From assembly GCF_000186225.1 (NCBI RefSeq), contig NC_014933.1, forward strand, positions 2,356,001 through 2,420,000: a stretch of DNA of 64,000 nucleotides. The letters run 5' to 3'. The stretch's first letter is position 1; each line of letters opens with the position of its first letter. Positions 33,983 through 41,517 of the stretch are shown one piece after another. A model generated the notes under the pieces. That model was not told the DNA's origin and did no database searches. It saw only the letters and a list, made by a program, of their open reading frames with translations. The position numbers and the translations under genes were made by a program. This stretch comes from Bacteroides helcogenes P 36-108 (GTDB taxonomy: Bacteria; Bacteroidota; Bacteroidia; Bacteroidales; Bacteroidaceae).

Positions 33983-35581
33983 ATGATATTACATCACGAA
34001 TTGAAAACTATTATTGTATTATTGGTGTCATCTTTTCTTTGTTCCGGTAAAGTCGTTTCACAGGAAGGGGCGGGTTTCAAAGCTTCTTCCGCCCTTTGTC
34101 CGACAGATACTTTGTCGTCCGGTTACCGTTATCTCGGTAGCAGGGATGCCTGGAAAAAAGAGTTTTCTTATGTAGGTATTCCACTTTTTGCCACAGGATT
34201 GCTTATCTGGCAGCAGCAAAGGGACTACCGTGCCATGCGCAACTCATTTGTGCCCAAGTTCAATTCTTTGCTCGATGATTATAGCCAATACTCTCCACTT
34301 GCCGCCACGGCGTTGTTGAAGGCTTTCGGTGTGAAGACACGAAGCAGTTGGGCCCGTCTGAGCACCAGTAGCGCATTCAGTGCTGCCATCATGGCTGCTA
34401 TGGTGAACAGCATTAAATATACTGTCAAGGAAATGCGTCCCGACAACTCTACGCGTAATTCTTTTCCTTCAGGACATACGGCCACTACTTTTATGTGTGC
34501 CACCATCATGCATAAGGAGTTGGGAGCAAAAAGTCCCTGGTACAGCATCGGCGCTTATACGGTGGCCGCCACTACGGGACTTTTCCGCATACTCAACAAC
34601 CGACATTGGATAAATGATGTAGTGTTTGGTGCGGGCATCGGCATCACTTCGGTGGATTTGGGATATTTTATCGGTGATGTATTGTTCAAGGACAAAGGTG
34701 TCAACGGCCGTTATATAAATACTGGCACGCCTGACATTTCCGGTAATCCTTCTTTCGTATCCATCGGTATGAGTGTGGGTACAAGCCATGATCTGTCTTG
34801 CCCTGCCATTTATGACGATTATGATGAGACGGACGGTGCACAACCTTTGCCCCCTGCGCTCAATGCCACTCCTTTGGATTTAAAACTTAAAATGGGCACT
34901 ACCACATCTGTATCTGTTGAAGGCGCCTATTTTTTCAACCGCTATTTTGGACTGGGCGGACGTTTGCGGGCCACGGCTTGCCCTATTACTGCCGAATATA
35001 ACAAGAATTTTCAACCGTATATTTTTGATTATGATGGGGTAAAGGCCAGACTTTATCAGTTGATGGGCATTGAGTCCGCCAGTTTGGGAATATTGGGCAT
35101 AGATGCCGGCCCCTATATTTCCTTTCCGTTGGGAAAACGTTGGCGGATAGGCGGCAAACTGATGATAGGAGACCGTCTTACCACAGATTTTGATCTGAAC
35201 AGTTATTCTAATTTGAAACCGGAATTTCTTGCCCCCATACAAGAGGCTCTCAAAAAGGGAGAAATAGATCAGGAACTTTATGATGAACTGACATTAGGTG
35301 TCAAGGATACCGAATTTCTGCATATTGATCATAGTCATGCGATAAACATTGGAACGGGGCTCAGTGTTACTTATGCTTTCAAGCGTAATTCTTCTATCCG
35401 GGCTTATGTGGACTATACACACAGCGCTCCCAACTATACTTATCATCTGTTTAATCGCATTCGGTTAGTTCCTTCTTCGGCAGAGGGTGATGATGATGCT
35501 TTCTATATAGAGGATGTTTTCAGCAAGCGTACCCGTATGAATGAACTGAACTTTGGAATTTCGGTTGCTGCCATATTCTGA
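33983..35581 (+). CDS. PAP2 phosphatase fused to an outer-membrane-like beta domain
   Basis: 532 residues with signal peptide. The PAP2 phosphatase domain (about 60-240) has all motifs: 'KYTVKEMRPD', 'NSFPSGHTATT' and 'RILNNRHWINDVVFG'. Such enzymes dephosphorylate lipid A, undecaprenyl pyrophosphate or phosphatidyl lipids. From about 290 on, the sequence becomes strand-rich with alternating aromatic residues ('GTTTSVSVEGAYFFNRYFGL', 'GTGLSVTYAFKRNSSIRAYV') and ends 'LNFGISVAAIF', the aromatic end expected of an outer-membrane barrel. This suggests a phosphatase held at the outer membrane. Confidence 0.85.
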   Translation: MILHHELKTIIVLLVSSFLCSGKVVSQEGAGFKASSALCPTDTLSSGYRYLGSRDAWKKEFSYVGIPLFATGLLIWQQQRDYRAMRNSFVPKFNSLLDDYSQYSPLAATALLKAFGVKTRSSWARLSTSSAFSAAIMAAMVNSIKYTVKEMRPDNSTRNSFPSGHTATTFMCATIMHKELGAKSPWYSIGAYTVAATTGLFRILNNRHWINDVVFGAGIGITSVDLGYFIGDVLFKDKGVNGRYINTGTPDISGNPSFVSIGMSVGTSHDLSCPAIYDDYDETDGAQPLPPALNATPLDLKLKMGTTTSVSVEGAYFFNRYFGLGGRLRATACPITAEYNKNFQPYIFDYDGVKARLYQLMGIESASLGILGIDAGPYISFPLGKRWRIGGKLMIGDRLTTDFDLNSYSNLKPEFLAPIQEALKKGEIDQELYDELTLGVKDTEFLHIDHSHAINIGTGLSVTYAFKRNSSIRAYVDYTHSAPNYTYHLFNRIRLVPSSAEGDDDAFYIEDVFSKRTRMNELNFGISVAAIF

Positions 35582-35629
35582 TTATTGCCCTCCGTTTTTT
35601 TCATTTCGCTTTTTATTGTTACTTTTGCA

Positions 35630-35637
35630 TCACAAAA
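35630..35637 (+). promoter_or_regulatory. -7 box of the MarR-type gene
   Basis: TACTTTTG, 15 bases before the ATG at 35653. The -33 region is T-rich but lacks a clear TTTG. Confidence 0.4.
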
Positions 35638-35652
35638 TATGGAGGAAACTCA

Positions 35653-36012
35653 ATGGAGACTTTATGTAAAATCCGTGATGTCTATCGGGCGATTGCCGAG
35701 TTTGAGGCACAATTTATGCAGATGTACGATCTTTCATTGAACGAAGGTATGCTTCTGTGTACTTTGCTGAACCGTCCCAGACTTACTTCCAGCGAGATAG
35801 CGGAGGCTTTGGGATTGTCTGCCTCCAATACTTCAAAAGTGATTCGTTCAGTAGAGGATAAGAAGCTGATTACTCGCCTTATTGGTAAGGAAGATAAACG
35901 CCAGATGCATTTTACCCTGACTGTTGGAGGAAAGAACCGGATTGCTGATATCAAGAACGCTACTTTCGAGATGCCGGAATTATTGCAACAGGTAATAGGA
36001 CTTGTTGAATAA
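35653..36012 (+). CDS. MarR-family winged-helix regulator
   Basis: 119 residues. Helix-turn-helix 'LTSSEIAEALGLSASNTSKV' and wing 'RLIGKEDKRQMHFTLTVGGK' (D-K-R type) match MarR. Short C-terminal helix for dimerisation. Standing alone between the PAP2 gene and the capsule locus; its ligand and targets are unknown. The gene is read toward the capsule locus but is separated from it by a strong terminator at 36044. Confidence 0.85.
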   Translation: METLCKIRDVYRAIAEFEAQFMQMYDLSLNEGMLLCTLLNRPRLTSSEIAEALGLSASNTSKVIRSVEDKKLITRLIGKEDKRQMHFTLTVGGKNRIADIKNATFEMPELLQQVIGLVE

Positions 36013-36043
36013 GAGCCGACGTTTTCATTTATTCAGAATAGAA

Positions 36044-36099
36044 AATTAATACCGTGTTTACAGGAAGCTGACTTCGTGTGGACACGGTATTAATTTTTT
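36044..36099 (+). terminator. Strong terminator ahead of the capsule locus
   Basis: Perfect 14-bp stem, AATTAATACCGTGT (36044-36057) with ACACGGTATTAATT (36082-36095), then TTTTG. It insulates the capsule locus from upstream readthrough, leaving the invertible promoter in control. Confidence 0.85.
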
Positions 36100-36177
36100 G
36101 TATTACACGATGTAAGACAAAATATAATCCGAAAAATAGTGTAATCAATTGTAATGCAGATATATAATCTGCTTTTT

Positions 36178-36210
36178 AAAAGCGTTTTTTAAACGTTCGT
36201 TTAATGGACG
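36178..36210 (+). repeat. Left inverted repeat of the invertible promoter
   Basis: 33 bp; matches the reverse complement of 36385-36417 at 30 of 33 positions, with the inner 17 bases (CGTTCGTTTAATGGACG) identical. It contains AAACGTTCGT, which fits ARACGTWCGT, the core I recall for sites of the B. fragilis serine invertase Mpi. Confidence 0.9.
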
Positions 36211-36242
36211 CAAAGATAAGTGCGATTTTTGAAAGCGCCAAA
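36211..36242 (-). promoter_or_regulatory. Promoter in the invertible segment, OFF orientation
   Basis: On the minus strand TTTG (36242-36239) and TATCTTTG (36218-36211) are 20 bases apart, the best-fit Bacteroides promoter in the region. It points left, out of the segment, away from upxY. After inversion it would abut the right repeat and read into upxY. Confidence 0.8.
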
Positions 36243-36384
36243 ATGTTTAATAAAAATATTTTTGGATGTACATATAAAATATACTTAATCATCTACACCA
36301 CAATATTATAAGATTCAAAAATAATATTTTAAATATATCTTCCTTTTGATGCTTTCCATACCCTGCTAAAATGAAATATATTGA
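36211..36384. promoter_or_regulatory. Invertible segment upstream of the capsule genes
   Basis: 174 bp between the two inverted repeats, very A/T-rich, with no reading frame. It holds one consensus promoter near its left end pointing left (see next entry) and none near its right end pointing right. The structure matches phase-variable capsule promoters of Bacteroides; here the arrangement is OFF for the genes that follow. Confidence 0.85.
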
Positions 36385-36417
36385 CGTCCATTAAACGAAC
36401 GTCTAATGAACGCTTTT
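36385..36417 (-). repeat. Right inverted repeat of the invertible promoter
   Basis: Partner of 36178-36210. It contains ACGAACGTCT, whose complement AGACGTTCGT also fits ARACGTWCGT. The three mismatches to the left copy lie in the outer half of the repeat. Confidence 0.9.
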
Positions 36418-36554
36418 TTCTCTCAACACGTTTGTTTATAGCTACTTACCTTCATGGTATGAGTGAGTTCAAAATAACAGTTGGCAAGATGGGCATAAGG
36501 CTTGCCGTATTTCACATAAAATGCTCGCAATTGATTGAATTCCAGTATAATGTA

Positions 36555-36586
36555 CGGGGTTTAAAGCCCCGGAGGAATGCCTTTTT
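36555..36586 (+). terminator. Leader hairpin upstream of upxY, possible antitermination target
   Basis: CGGGG(TTTAAAG)CCCCG at 36555-36571, with a T5 run at 36582-36586, inside the 185-base leader between the right repeat and the upxY start. The 10-base gap before the T-run makes it a weak terminator at best. UpxY proteins act in such leaders to prevent early termination. Confidence 0.35.
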
Positions 36587-36602
36587 CTGAACACAATCGA
36601 AG

Positions 36603-37139
36603 ATGGATAGGGAGAAAGAAACCGAAATCTGGTACGCCATGCGTGCCACATACCGGCGGGAGCCGGATGCCATGCGCCTTCTCGAAAAGGAACAGATAGG
36701 CTGTTTCGTCCCCATGCAATACAAGGTGAGCCTGCGCAGAGGCAGGAAGGTCCGTGCCCTTGTGCCCGTTGTCCACAACCTTCTTTTTGTCCATGCCCTT
36801 CCTTCCGAATTGAAGCGTGTCAAGTCCCAGGTATCCTACCTGCAATACATCACCGATACCCGTAGCGGGCGTAAGATAATCATTCCCGACCATGAGATGC
36901 GGCGCTTCATTGCCGTTGCCGGAACTTACAACGACCATCTCCTTTATTTTCGTCCCGAAGATCTGAACCTCTCCAAAGGCACTAAGGTTCGTGTCACGGG
37001 CGGCGACTTCGAGGGTCAGGAGGGCATTTTCCTGAAAGTGAAGGGTGCTCGCGACCGCCGTGTGGTTGTTCAGATACAGGGTGTCATTGCTGTTGCGATG
37101 GCCACCATCCATCCCGATTTGATAGAAGTAATCAAATAG
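36603..37139 (+). CDS. upxY: UpxY-type NusG-like capsule transcription antiterminator
   Basis: 178 residues. First gene of the capsule locus, 185 bases after the invertible promoter. N-terminal NGN domain ('IWYAMRATYRREPDAMRLL', 'GCFVPMQY', 'VPVVHNLLFVHA') and C-terminal KOW-like domain ('LSKGTKVRVTGGDFEGQEG', 'VVVQIQGVIAVAMATI'). UpxY proteins are recruited in the leader of their own locus and let RNA polymerase read through the long operon. Start and length are typical. upxZ follows within 22 bases. Confidence 0.95.
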   Translation: MDREKETEIWYAMRATYRREPDAMRLLEKEQIGCFVPMQYKVSLRRGRKVRALVPVVHNLLFVHALPSELKRVKSQVSYLQYITDTRSGRKIIIPDHEMRRFIAVAGTYNDHLLYFRPEDLNLSKGTKVRVTGGDFEGQEGIFLKVKGARDRRVVVQIQGVIAVAMATIHPDLIEVIK

Positions 37140-37161
37140 CCATCATAAAATTACAATAATT

Positions 37162-37650
37162 ATGTCTCTTTCCGAAGAAGCAATAATCCTTCAGCGTGCT
37201 GCGCACGACCTGATGTATTTGGGCATGGACGGCAGTCCTGTCTATAGCGCTGACTTGTCTCGTCGTAACGGTGAAGTCTATCGTCTGACCGGTTCTTTGT
37301 ATAATTCCGGAGCGAAAGGTGCAACTACAGAAGAACAGGGCAACGTCTGCCTTGCCCTTTTGATGGGCTACAGTGCCTCTTTCATAGATCATGGCGAAAA
37401 ACAGGATCATATTCAGGAAGTGCTGAACCGTTGTTGGGACATCCTCGATTCCCTTCCCGCCTCGCTGCTCAAGCTCCGTCTGCTCACGGCTTGCTATGGT
37501 GAGGTTTTTGACAAGCCTTTGGCCGATGAAGCCCGTGCCATTATCACCTCTTGGGAGGGGAAGCCGCTTACCGCCGAGCAGCAGGAAGCCATCGCCGAGT
37601 TCCGGAATGTGGTGGATAATCCCTATCCGTGGGAATATATTGATGAATAA
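37162..37650 (+). CDS. upxZ: UpxZ-type inhibitor of other capsule loci
   Basis: 162 residues, second gene of the locus, as is usual. Helical protein with 'ILQRAAHDLMYLGMDGSPVY' at the start and 'VVDNPYPWEYIDE' at the end, both typical of the family. UpxZ proteins block antitermination by UpxY proteins of other loci, so that mostly one capsule is made. No enzymatic motif. It is followed 14 bases later by pseB. Confidence 0.93.
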   Translation: MSLSEEAIILQRAAHDLMYLGMDGSPVYSADLSRRNGEVYRLTGSLYNSGAKGATTEEQGNVCLALLMGYSASFIDHGEKQDHIQEVLNRCWDILDSLPASLLKLRLLTACYGEVFDKPLADEARAIITSWEGKPLTAEQQEAIAEFRNVVDNPYPWEYIDE

Positions 37651-37664
37651 AAAATTTCATTATA

Positions 37665-38687
37665 ATGCTTAATAACAAATCCGTTTTGATTACCGGAGGA
37701 ACAGGTTCTTTCGGTAAGAAGTTTGTGGAGACCATTCTTCGTGATTATCCGCAAGTAAAGAAAATCATTATCTACTCCAGGGATGAGTTGAAACAATTCG
37801 AACTGAAGCAGAAATATTCGGAGCAGAAATACCCCCAAATGCGTTATTTTATCGGTGATGTCCGCGACCTCGAACGTCTGACGCGTGCCTGTGAGGGAGT
37901 GGATGTCATTATCCATGCCGCTGCCATCAAGCAGGTGGATACCGCTGAGTACAATCCGGAAGAATGTATCAAGACCAATGTTCACGGTGCGCAGAATGTG
38001 ATAAAAGCGGCTCTTGCCACAGGTGTTCATCATGTGGTCGCTCTTTCTACCGACAAAGCTTGTGCTCCCATCAATCTTTACGGTGCTACCAAACTTACAT
38101 CCGACAAGCTTTTTACGGCAGCCAATAATATCAGTGGTTCCAAGGACATCAAGTTTTCTGTGGTTCGTTATGGCAATGTGATGGGCTCCCGCGGTTCCGT
38201 AATTCCTTTCTTTGTCAATAAGCGTGACAATGGCGCAAAGGAACTTCCCATTACCGATATGCGCATGACCCGCTTCAACATCTCTTTGGAAGCCGGTGTG
38301 GCTTTGGTGATGTATGCCATCGGGCATCATTTGGGCGGTGAAATCTTTATTCCTAAAATACCTTCCTACCATATCAAGGATGTGGCTACTGCCATTGCTC
38401 CTAACTTGCCGCAGGTGGAAGTCGGCATTCGTCCGGGCGAGAAGTTGCACGAGGAGATGATTACCGTGACCGATGCTCTCGATACCATTGACTTGGGCAG
38501 ATATTATGTGATTCTTCCCTCCGTGTCTTATAAGCATAGCCGTGAAGAGTTTATCAAACATCACAACGCAGTGCCCGTACCCAACGGTTTCCATTATAGC
38601 AGTGACAGCAACACCGAGTGGGAGACGGTAGAGTCCATGCGTGAGAACATCAAGAAATACGTTGACCCTGATTTCGAGGTGAAATGA
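37665..38687 (+). CDS. pseB: UDP-GlcNAc 4,6-dehydratase, inverting (PseB)
   Basis: 340 residues. First step of the pseudaminic acid pathway: UDP-GlcNAc to UDP-2-acetamido-2,6-dideoxy-L-arabino-4-hexulose. NADP-binding 'ITGGTGSFGKKFVE', the typical 'YSRDELKQFELKQKY', and the catalytic region 'LSTDKACAPINLYGATK' (YxxxK). Its stop overlaps the pseC start by 4 bases (ATGA). It is G+C-richer by eye than the genes after pseF. Confidence 0.96.
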   Translation: MLNNKSVLITGGTGSFGKKFVETILRDYPQVKKIIIYSRDELKQFELKQKYSEQKYPQMRYFIGDVRDLERLTRACEGVDVIIHAAAIKQVDTAEYNPEECIKTNVHGAQNVIKAALATGVHHVVALSTDKACAPINLYGATKLTSDKLFTAANNISGSKDIKFSVVRYGNVMGSRGSVIPFFVNKRDNGAKELPITDMRMTRFNISLEAGVALVMYAIGHHLGGEIFIPKIPSYHIKDVATAIAPNLPQVEVGIRPGEKLHEEMITVTDALDTIDLGRYYVILPSVSYKHSREEFIKHHNAVPVPNGFHYSSDSNTEWETVESMRENIKKYVDPDFEVK

Positions 38688-39847
38688 TAAGCAAGCCTAT
38701 TCCATACGGTCGCCAGCACATCACTGACGAGGATATTGAGGCGGTCATTGCGACATTGAAGTCGGATTATCTGACCCAAGGCCCCAAAATCAGGGAGTTC
38801 GAAACGAAGTTTGCCGACTATGTAGGTGCTAAGTATGCGGTAGCGGTCAATAACGCCACTTCAGGGCTCCATCTTGCGGCTACCGCACTGAGTGTGAAGC
38901 CGGGCGACAAGGTGATTGTCACCCCCATGACCTTTGCCGCCAGTGCCAATTGCATCCGCTATTGTGGTGGTGAGGTGGTGTTCTGTGACATTGACAAAGA
39001 TACTTATCTGATGGACGTCAACAAGTTGAGAACCATGTTGCAGGCTGCCCCCAAGGGAACTTACCGGGGCATTGTTCCCGTTGATTTTGCGGGTTATCCT
39101 TTGAACCTGGAAGAATTCAGCAAGCTTGCCGACGAGTATGGCCTTTGGATTATCGAGGATGCCTGCCATGCTCCCGGCGGTTATTTCATGGACAGTAAAG
39201 GTAATGCACAATATTGCGGCAACGGTAATTTTGCCGACTGTGCCGTATTCTCTTTCCATCCGGTGAAGCATATCGCCACGGGTGAGGGAGGTATGGTGAC
39301 CACCAACAGCAAGGCGCTTTATGACAAACTCTGTCTGTACCGTACCCATGGCATCACGAAAGACCCTGCTTTGCTGCACGAGCATCATGGCGGTTGGTAT
39401 TACGAGATGCAGGAGTTAGGATTCAACTATCGTCTGACAGATTTCCAGGCTGCTTTGGGCGTATCCCAGTTGAGCCGGGCAAATGCCGGTCTCGACCGTC
39501 GCCACGAGATTGTGAAACGCTATAATGAAGCGTTCTTAAAGGTGGCGGGCATCCGTACCCCTTACAATGCCGGGGATGCTTATCATGCCTACCACCTCTA
39601 TATCATCCAGGTGGATGACCGTCCGGGTCTGTACAATTATCTGCACGAGAACAATGTCTATGCGCAGGTTCATTATGCCCCGCTTCATCTGATGCCGTAT
39701 TATCGGCAGTTTGGCAACCGGAAAGGGGATTTGCCTGTGGTCGAGGAGTATTACGAGCATTGCCTGAGTCTTCCGATGTATCCCACTTTGACGGATGAGG
39801 AGCAGGAGTATGTGATTGAAAAGGTTATAGAATTTGTATCAAAATGA
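38684..39847 (+). CDS. pseC: UDP-4-amino-4,6-dideoxy-L-AltNAc aminotransferase (PseC)
   Basis: 387-residue PLP-dependent DegT/DnrJ/EryC1-family enzyme, second step of the Pse pathway, placing an amino group at C4 of the PseB product. PLP site: 'FHPVKHIATGEGGM' with the Schiff-base Lys; 'DACHAPGG' upstream. N-terminal 'PYGRQHITDEDIEAVI' is typical for PseC. It overlaps pseB and pseF by 4 bases each, which implies translational coupling. Confidence 0.96.
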   Translation: MISKPIPYGRQHITDEDIEAVIATLKSDYLTQGPKIREFETKFADYVGAKYAVAVNNATSGLHLAATALSVKPGDKVIVTPMTFAASANCIRYCGGEVVFCDIDKDTYLMDVNKLRTMLQAAPKGTYRGIVPVDFAGYPLNLEEFSKLADEYGLWIIEDACHAPGGYFMDSKGNAQYCGNGNFADCAVFSFHPVKHIATGEGGMVTTNSKALYDKLCLYRTHGITKDPALLHEHHGGWYYEMQELGFNYRLTDFQAALGVSQLSRANAGLDRRHEIVKRYNEAFLKVAGIRTPYNAGDAYHAYHLYIIQVDDRPGLYNYLHENNVYAQVHYAPLHLMPYYRQFGNRKGDLPVVEEYYEHCLSLPMYPTLTDEEQEYVIEKVIEFVSK

Positions 39848-40527
39848 AAAATATAGCGATTATTCCTGCCCGTGGCGGCAGCAAGCGCATTCCGCGCAAG
39901 AATATCAAACCTTTCATGGGCAAGCCCATCATTGCATATTCCATAGAGGCAGCTCTGCAAAGCGGTCTTTTTGATGAGGTGATGGTTTCTACCGATGATG
40001 AGGAGATTGCTGAGACTGCCTGTAAGTATGGTGCTCAAGTCCCTTTTATGCGGAGTGCCGAGATGTCAAACGACTATGCCGGTACAGACGATGTGGCTCT
40101 TGAAGTGTTGGGGAAGTATAAAGAACTGGGCAGGGAGTTTGAAACGGTTTGTTGCATTTACTCGACAGCTCCTTTTGTGACACCGGAAAGACTTCAGGAA
40201 GCATACGGGAAAATGAATTCTGAGATTGATTTCGTTTTCACTTGTGTGGCTTATTCCTATCCCGTGCAGCGCAGCTTGCACATTGTTGACGGGAAAATCA
40301 GTATGCTTTATCCTGAATATGAGGCTTCCCGTTCGCAAGACTTGGAAACTATCTATCATGATGCCGGACAGTTTTATGTAGCAAAAACAGCTTCTTTCAT
40401 TCAGGAAAAAACATTCTGGGGCAAGAATACGGCCGGGCTGGTGCTTTCCGAGCTCGAAGTGCAGGATCTCGATACGCTGACCGATTGGCAGTTGGCGGAG
40501 ATGAAGTATGAGTTGCTGCATAGATGA
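39844..40527 (+). CDS. pseF: Pseudaminic acid cytidylyltransferase (PseF)
   Basis: 227 residues. It activates Pse to CMP-Pse, the donor for glycosyltransferases. N-terminal CTP-binding motif 'PARGGSKRIPRKNIKPFMGK' and 'STDDEEIAETACKYGAQVPF' are typical. It is encoded before pseG and pseI in the operon, although it acts last. A ~1-kb insertion with toxin-antitoxin remnants separates it from pseG. Confidence 0.95.
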   Translation: MKNIAIIPARGGSKRIPRKNIKPFMGKPIIAYSIEAALQSGLFDEVMVSTDDEEIAETACKYGAQVPFMRSAEMSNDYAGTDDVALEVLGKYKELGREFETVCCIYSTAPFVTPERLQEAYGKMNSEIDFVFTCVAYSYPVQRSLHIVDGKISMLYPEYEASRSQDLETIYHDAGQFYVAKTASFIQEKTFWGKNTAGLVLSELEVQDLDTLTDWQLAEMKYELLHR

Positions 40528-40551
40528 AGAATAAAAAAGAAGCATTCTTCT

Positions 40552-40582
40552 TTTGATGTTTTCTTCATTTGGATTATCTTTG
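40552..40582 (+). promoter_or_regulatory. Own promoter of the DUF6922 gene inside the capsule operon
   Basis: TTTG at 40552-40555 and TATCTTTG at 40575-40582 with 19 bases between, 19 bases before the ATG at 40601. A full consensus promoter in the middle of the operon could drive pseG onward even when the main promoter is OFF. Confidence 0.7.
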
Positions 40583-40600
40583 CTGCAAAAGAAATTGTAT

Positions 40601-40906
40601 ATGGACGGAAAAGAATGCTTAAGTAAGTTGTCACCCTTTTTGTTTTGGGACATTGATATGTCTCAAGCTTCTATGGATGTCTGTCCTCAGCAAGTGGTTC
40701 AGCGAGTACTTGAGTATGGCAATCTTGATGATTGGCGTTTGATACGTGCGTATTATGGTTTGCATCGCATTGTAGAGTTATGTAAGCAGATGCGGACACT
40801 TGATCCGGTTTGTCTTTCTTATATTTGCCTCTTGTCCGGCACGTCAAAAAAAGAATATAGATGTTATCATACGGCACAGTCGAAGTCCACACTCTGGAAC
40901 TCTTGA
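40601..40906 (+). CDS. DUF6922-type small protein (antitoxin-like partner of AbiEii)
   Basis: 101 residues: 'LSPFLFWDIDMSQASMD' and 'QRVLEYGNLDDWRLIRAYYG' are the DUF6922 pattern, ending 'RCYHTAQ...TLWNS' as in full-length relatives. In Bacteroides these genes usually precede an AbiEii-type nucleotidyltransferase toxin and probably act as its antitoxin. Here only about 24 codons of that partner remain downstream. It has its own consensus promoter, as would a mobile module dropped into the pse operon. Confidence 0.7.
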   Translation: MDGKECLSKLSPFLFWDIDMSQASMDVCPQQVVQRVLEYGNLDDWRLIRAYYGLHRIVELCKQMRTLDPVCLSYICLLSGTSKKEYRCYHTAQSKSTLWNS

Positions 40907-40960
40907 AGGCTTTTATGGGGCATGGAAGCCTTGTCTGATGTGGTGAAGAACTTTCAATGA
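40861..40960 (+). pseudogene. Remnant of an AbiEii-like nucleotidyltransferase gene
   Basis: From an ATG at 40861, overlapping the end of the DUF6922 gene in another frame, the translation begins 'MLSYGTVEVHTLELLKAFMG', like the first residues of AbiEii toxins, then stops at 40936-40938. A second frame continues 'EALSDVVKNFQ' and stops at 40960. The catalytic nucleotidyltransferase region is gone. Short length makes the identification tentative; the gene order supports it. Confidence 0.45.
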
Positions 40961-41085
40961 GTAAGCGGCCAAAAAATAAGTAGTCAACTTTATTGCGACC
41001 TTTTTGAGAAAGACGGTTGCGGGCGTTGGACGCTAATCTGCAGGTAGAAAAAACGCTGAATATTTTCAGTTTCGATATTTATCGC

Positions 41086-41093
41086 TACCTTTG
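41086..41093 (+). promoter_or_regulatory. -7 box ahead of the MNT-type gene
   Basis: TACCTTTG 24 bases before the ATG at 41117. No clear -33. The gap 40961-41085 otherwise holds nothing I can name. Confidence 0.4.
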
Positions 41094-41116
41094 TGTGTGG
41101 TAAAAAACGAAGAAAC

Positions 41117-41410
41117 ATGAAGACAACATCTGAATACATCAGTCTTTTGCGTAAGTATATGGCTGAAAATGCTTCTAAATACGGCATTATGCGTATGGGA
41201 ATATTTGGTTCTGTGGCGCGTGGTGAACAAACATCGGAGAGCGATGTAGATGTTTGTGTTGAGTTGCAGACACCCAGTATGTTCAGTCTGGTTCACATCA
41301 AAGAAGAACTTCAGCACTTGTTTGGTTGTGCAGTGGATATTGTGAGACTGCGTGAAGACATGGATGGAATCTTAAAGCAGAACATTATAGAGGAAGGTGT
41401 TTATGCATAA
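41117..41410 (+). CDS. MNT-domain nucleotidyltransferase (antitoxin type)
   Basis: 97 residues from the ATG at 41117. Minimal nucleotidyltransferase: 'GIMRMGIFGSVARGEQTSES' with the GSxxRGE site, then 'DVDVCVEL' (DxD) and a later acidic segment 'GCAVDIVRL'. Such MNT proteins pair with HEPN/HepT toxins and AMPylate or neutralise them. The partner is missing or cut to 30 residues here, so the antitoxin survives alone. It lies within the pse operon between pseF and pseG. Confidence 0.8.
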   Translation: MKTTSEYISLLRKYMAENASKYGIMRMGIFGSVARGEQTSESDVDVCVELQTPSMFSLVHIKEELQHLFGCAVDIVRLREDMDGILKQNIIEEGVYA

Positions 41411-41495
41411 AAGGGAAATGACCGAAGCCATGCTGGGGAAGAATTACCTTCCTTCCATGTTGACAACTATAAAGAAAATAAGAAAAGAATTGTAA
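41403..41495 (+). pseudogene. 30-codon frame overlapping the MNT gene, possible stub of a HepT-like toxin
   Basis: ATG at 41403 overlaps the MNT stop by 8 bases, the arrangement seen in MNT-HEPN pairs. It translates to a basic peptide ending 'TTIKKIRKEL' and stops at 41495. No HEPN active-site motif is present. Probably the leftover start of a deleted partner; identity unproven. Confidence 0.3.
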
Positions 41496-41517
41496 TTCTT
41501 TAATTCATTTCGTTTTC

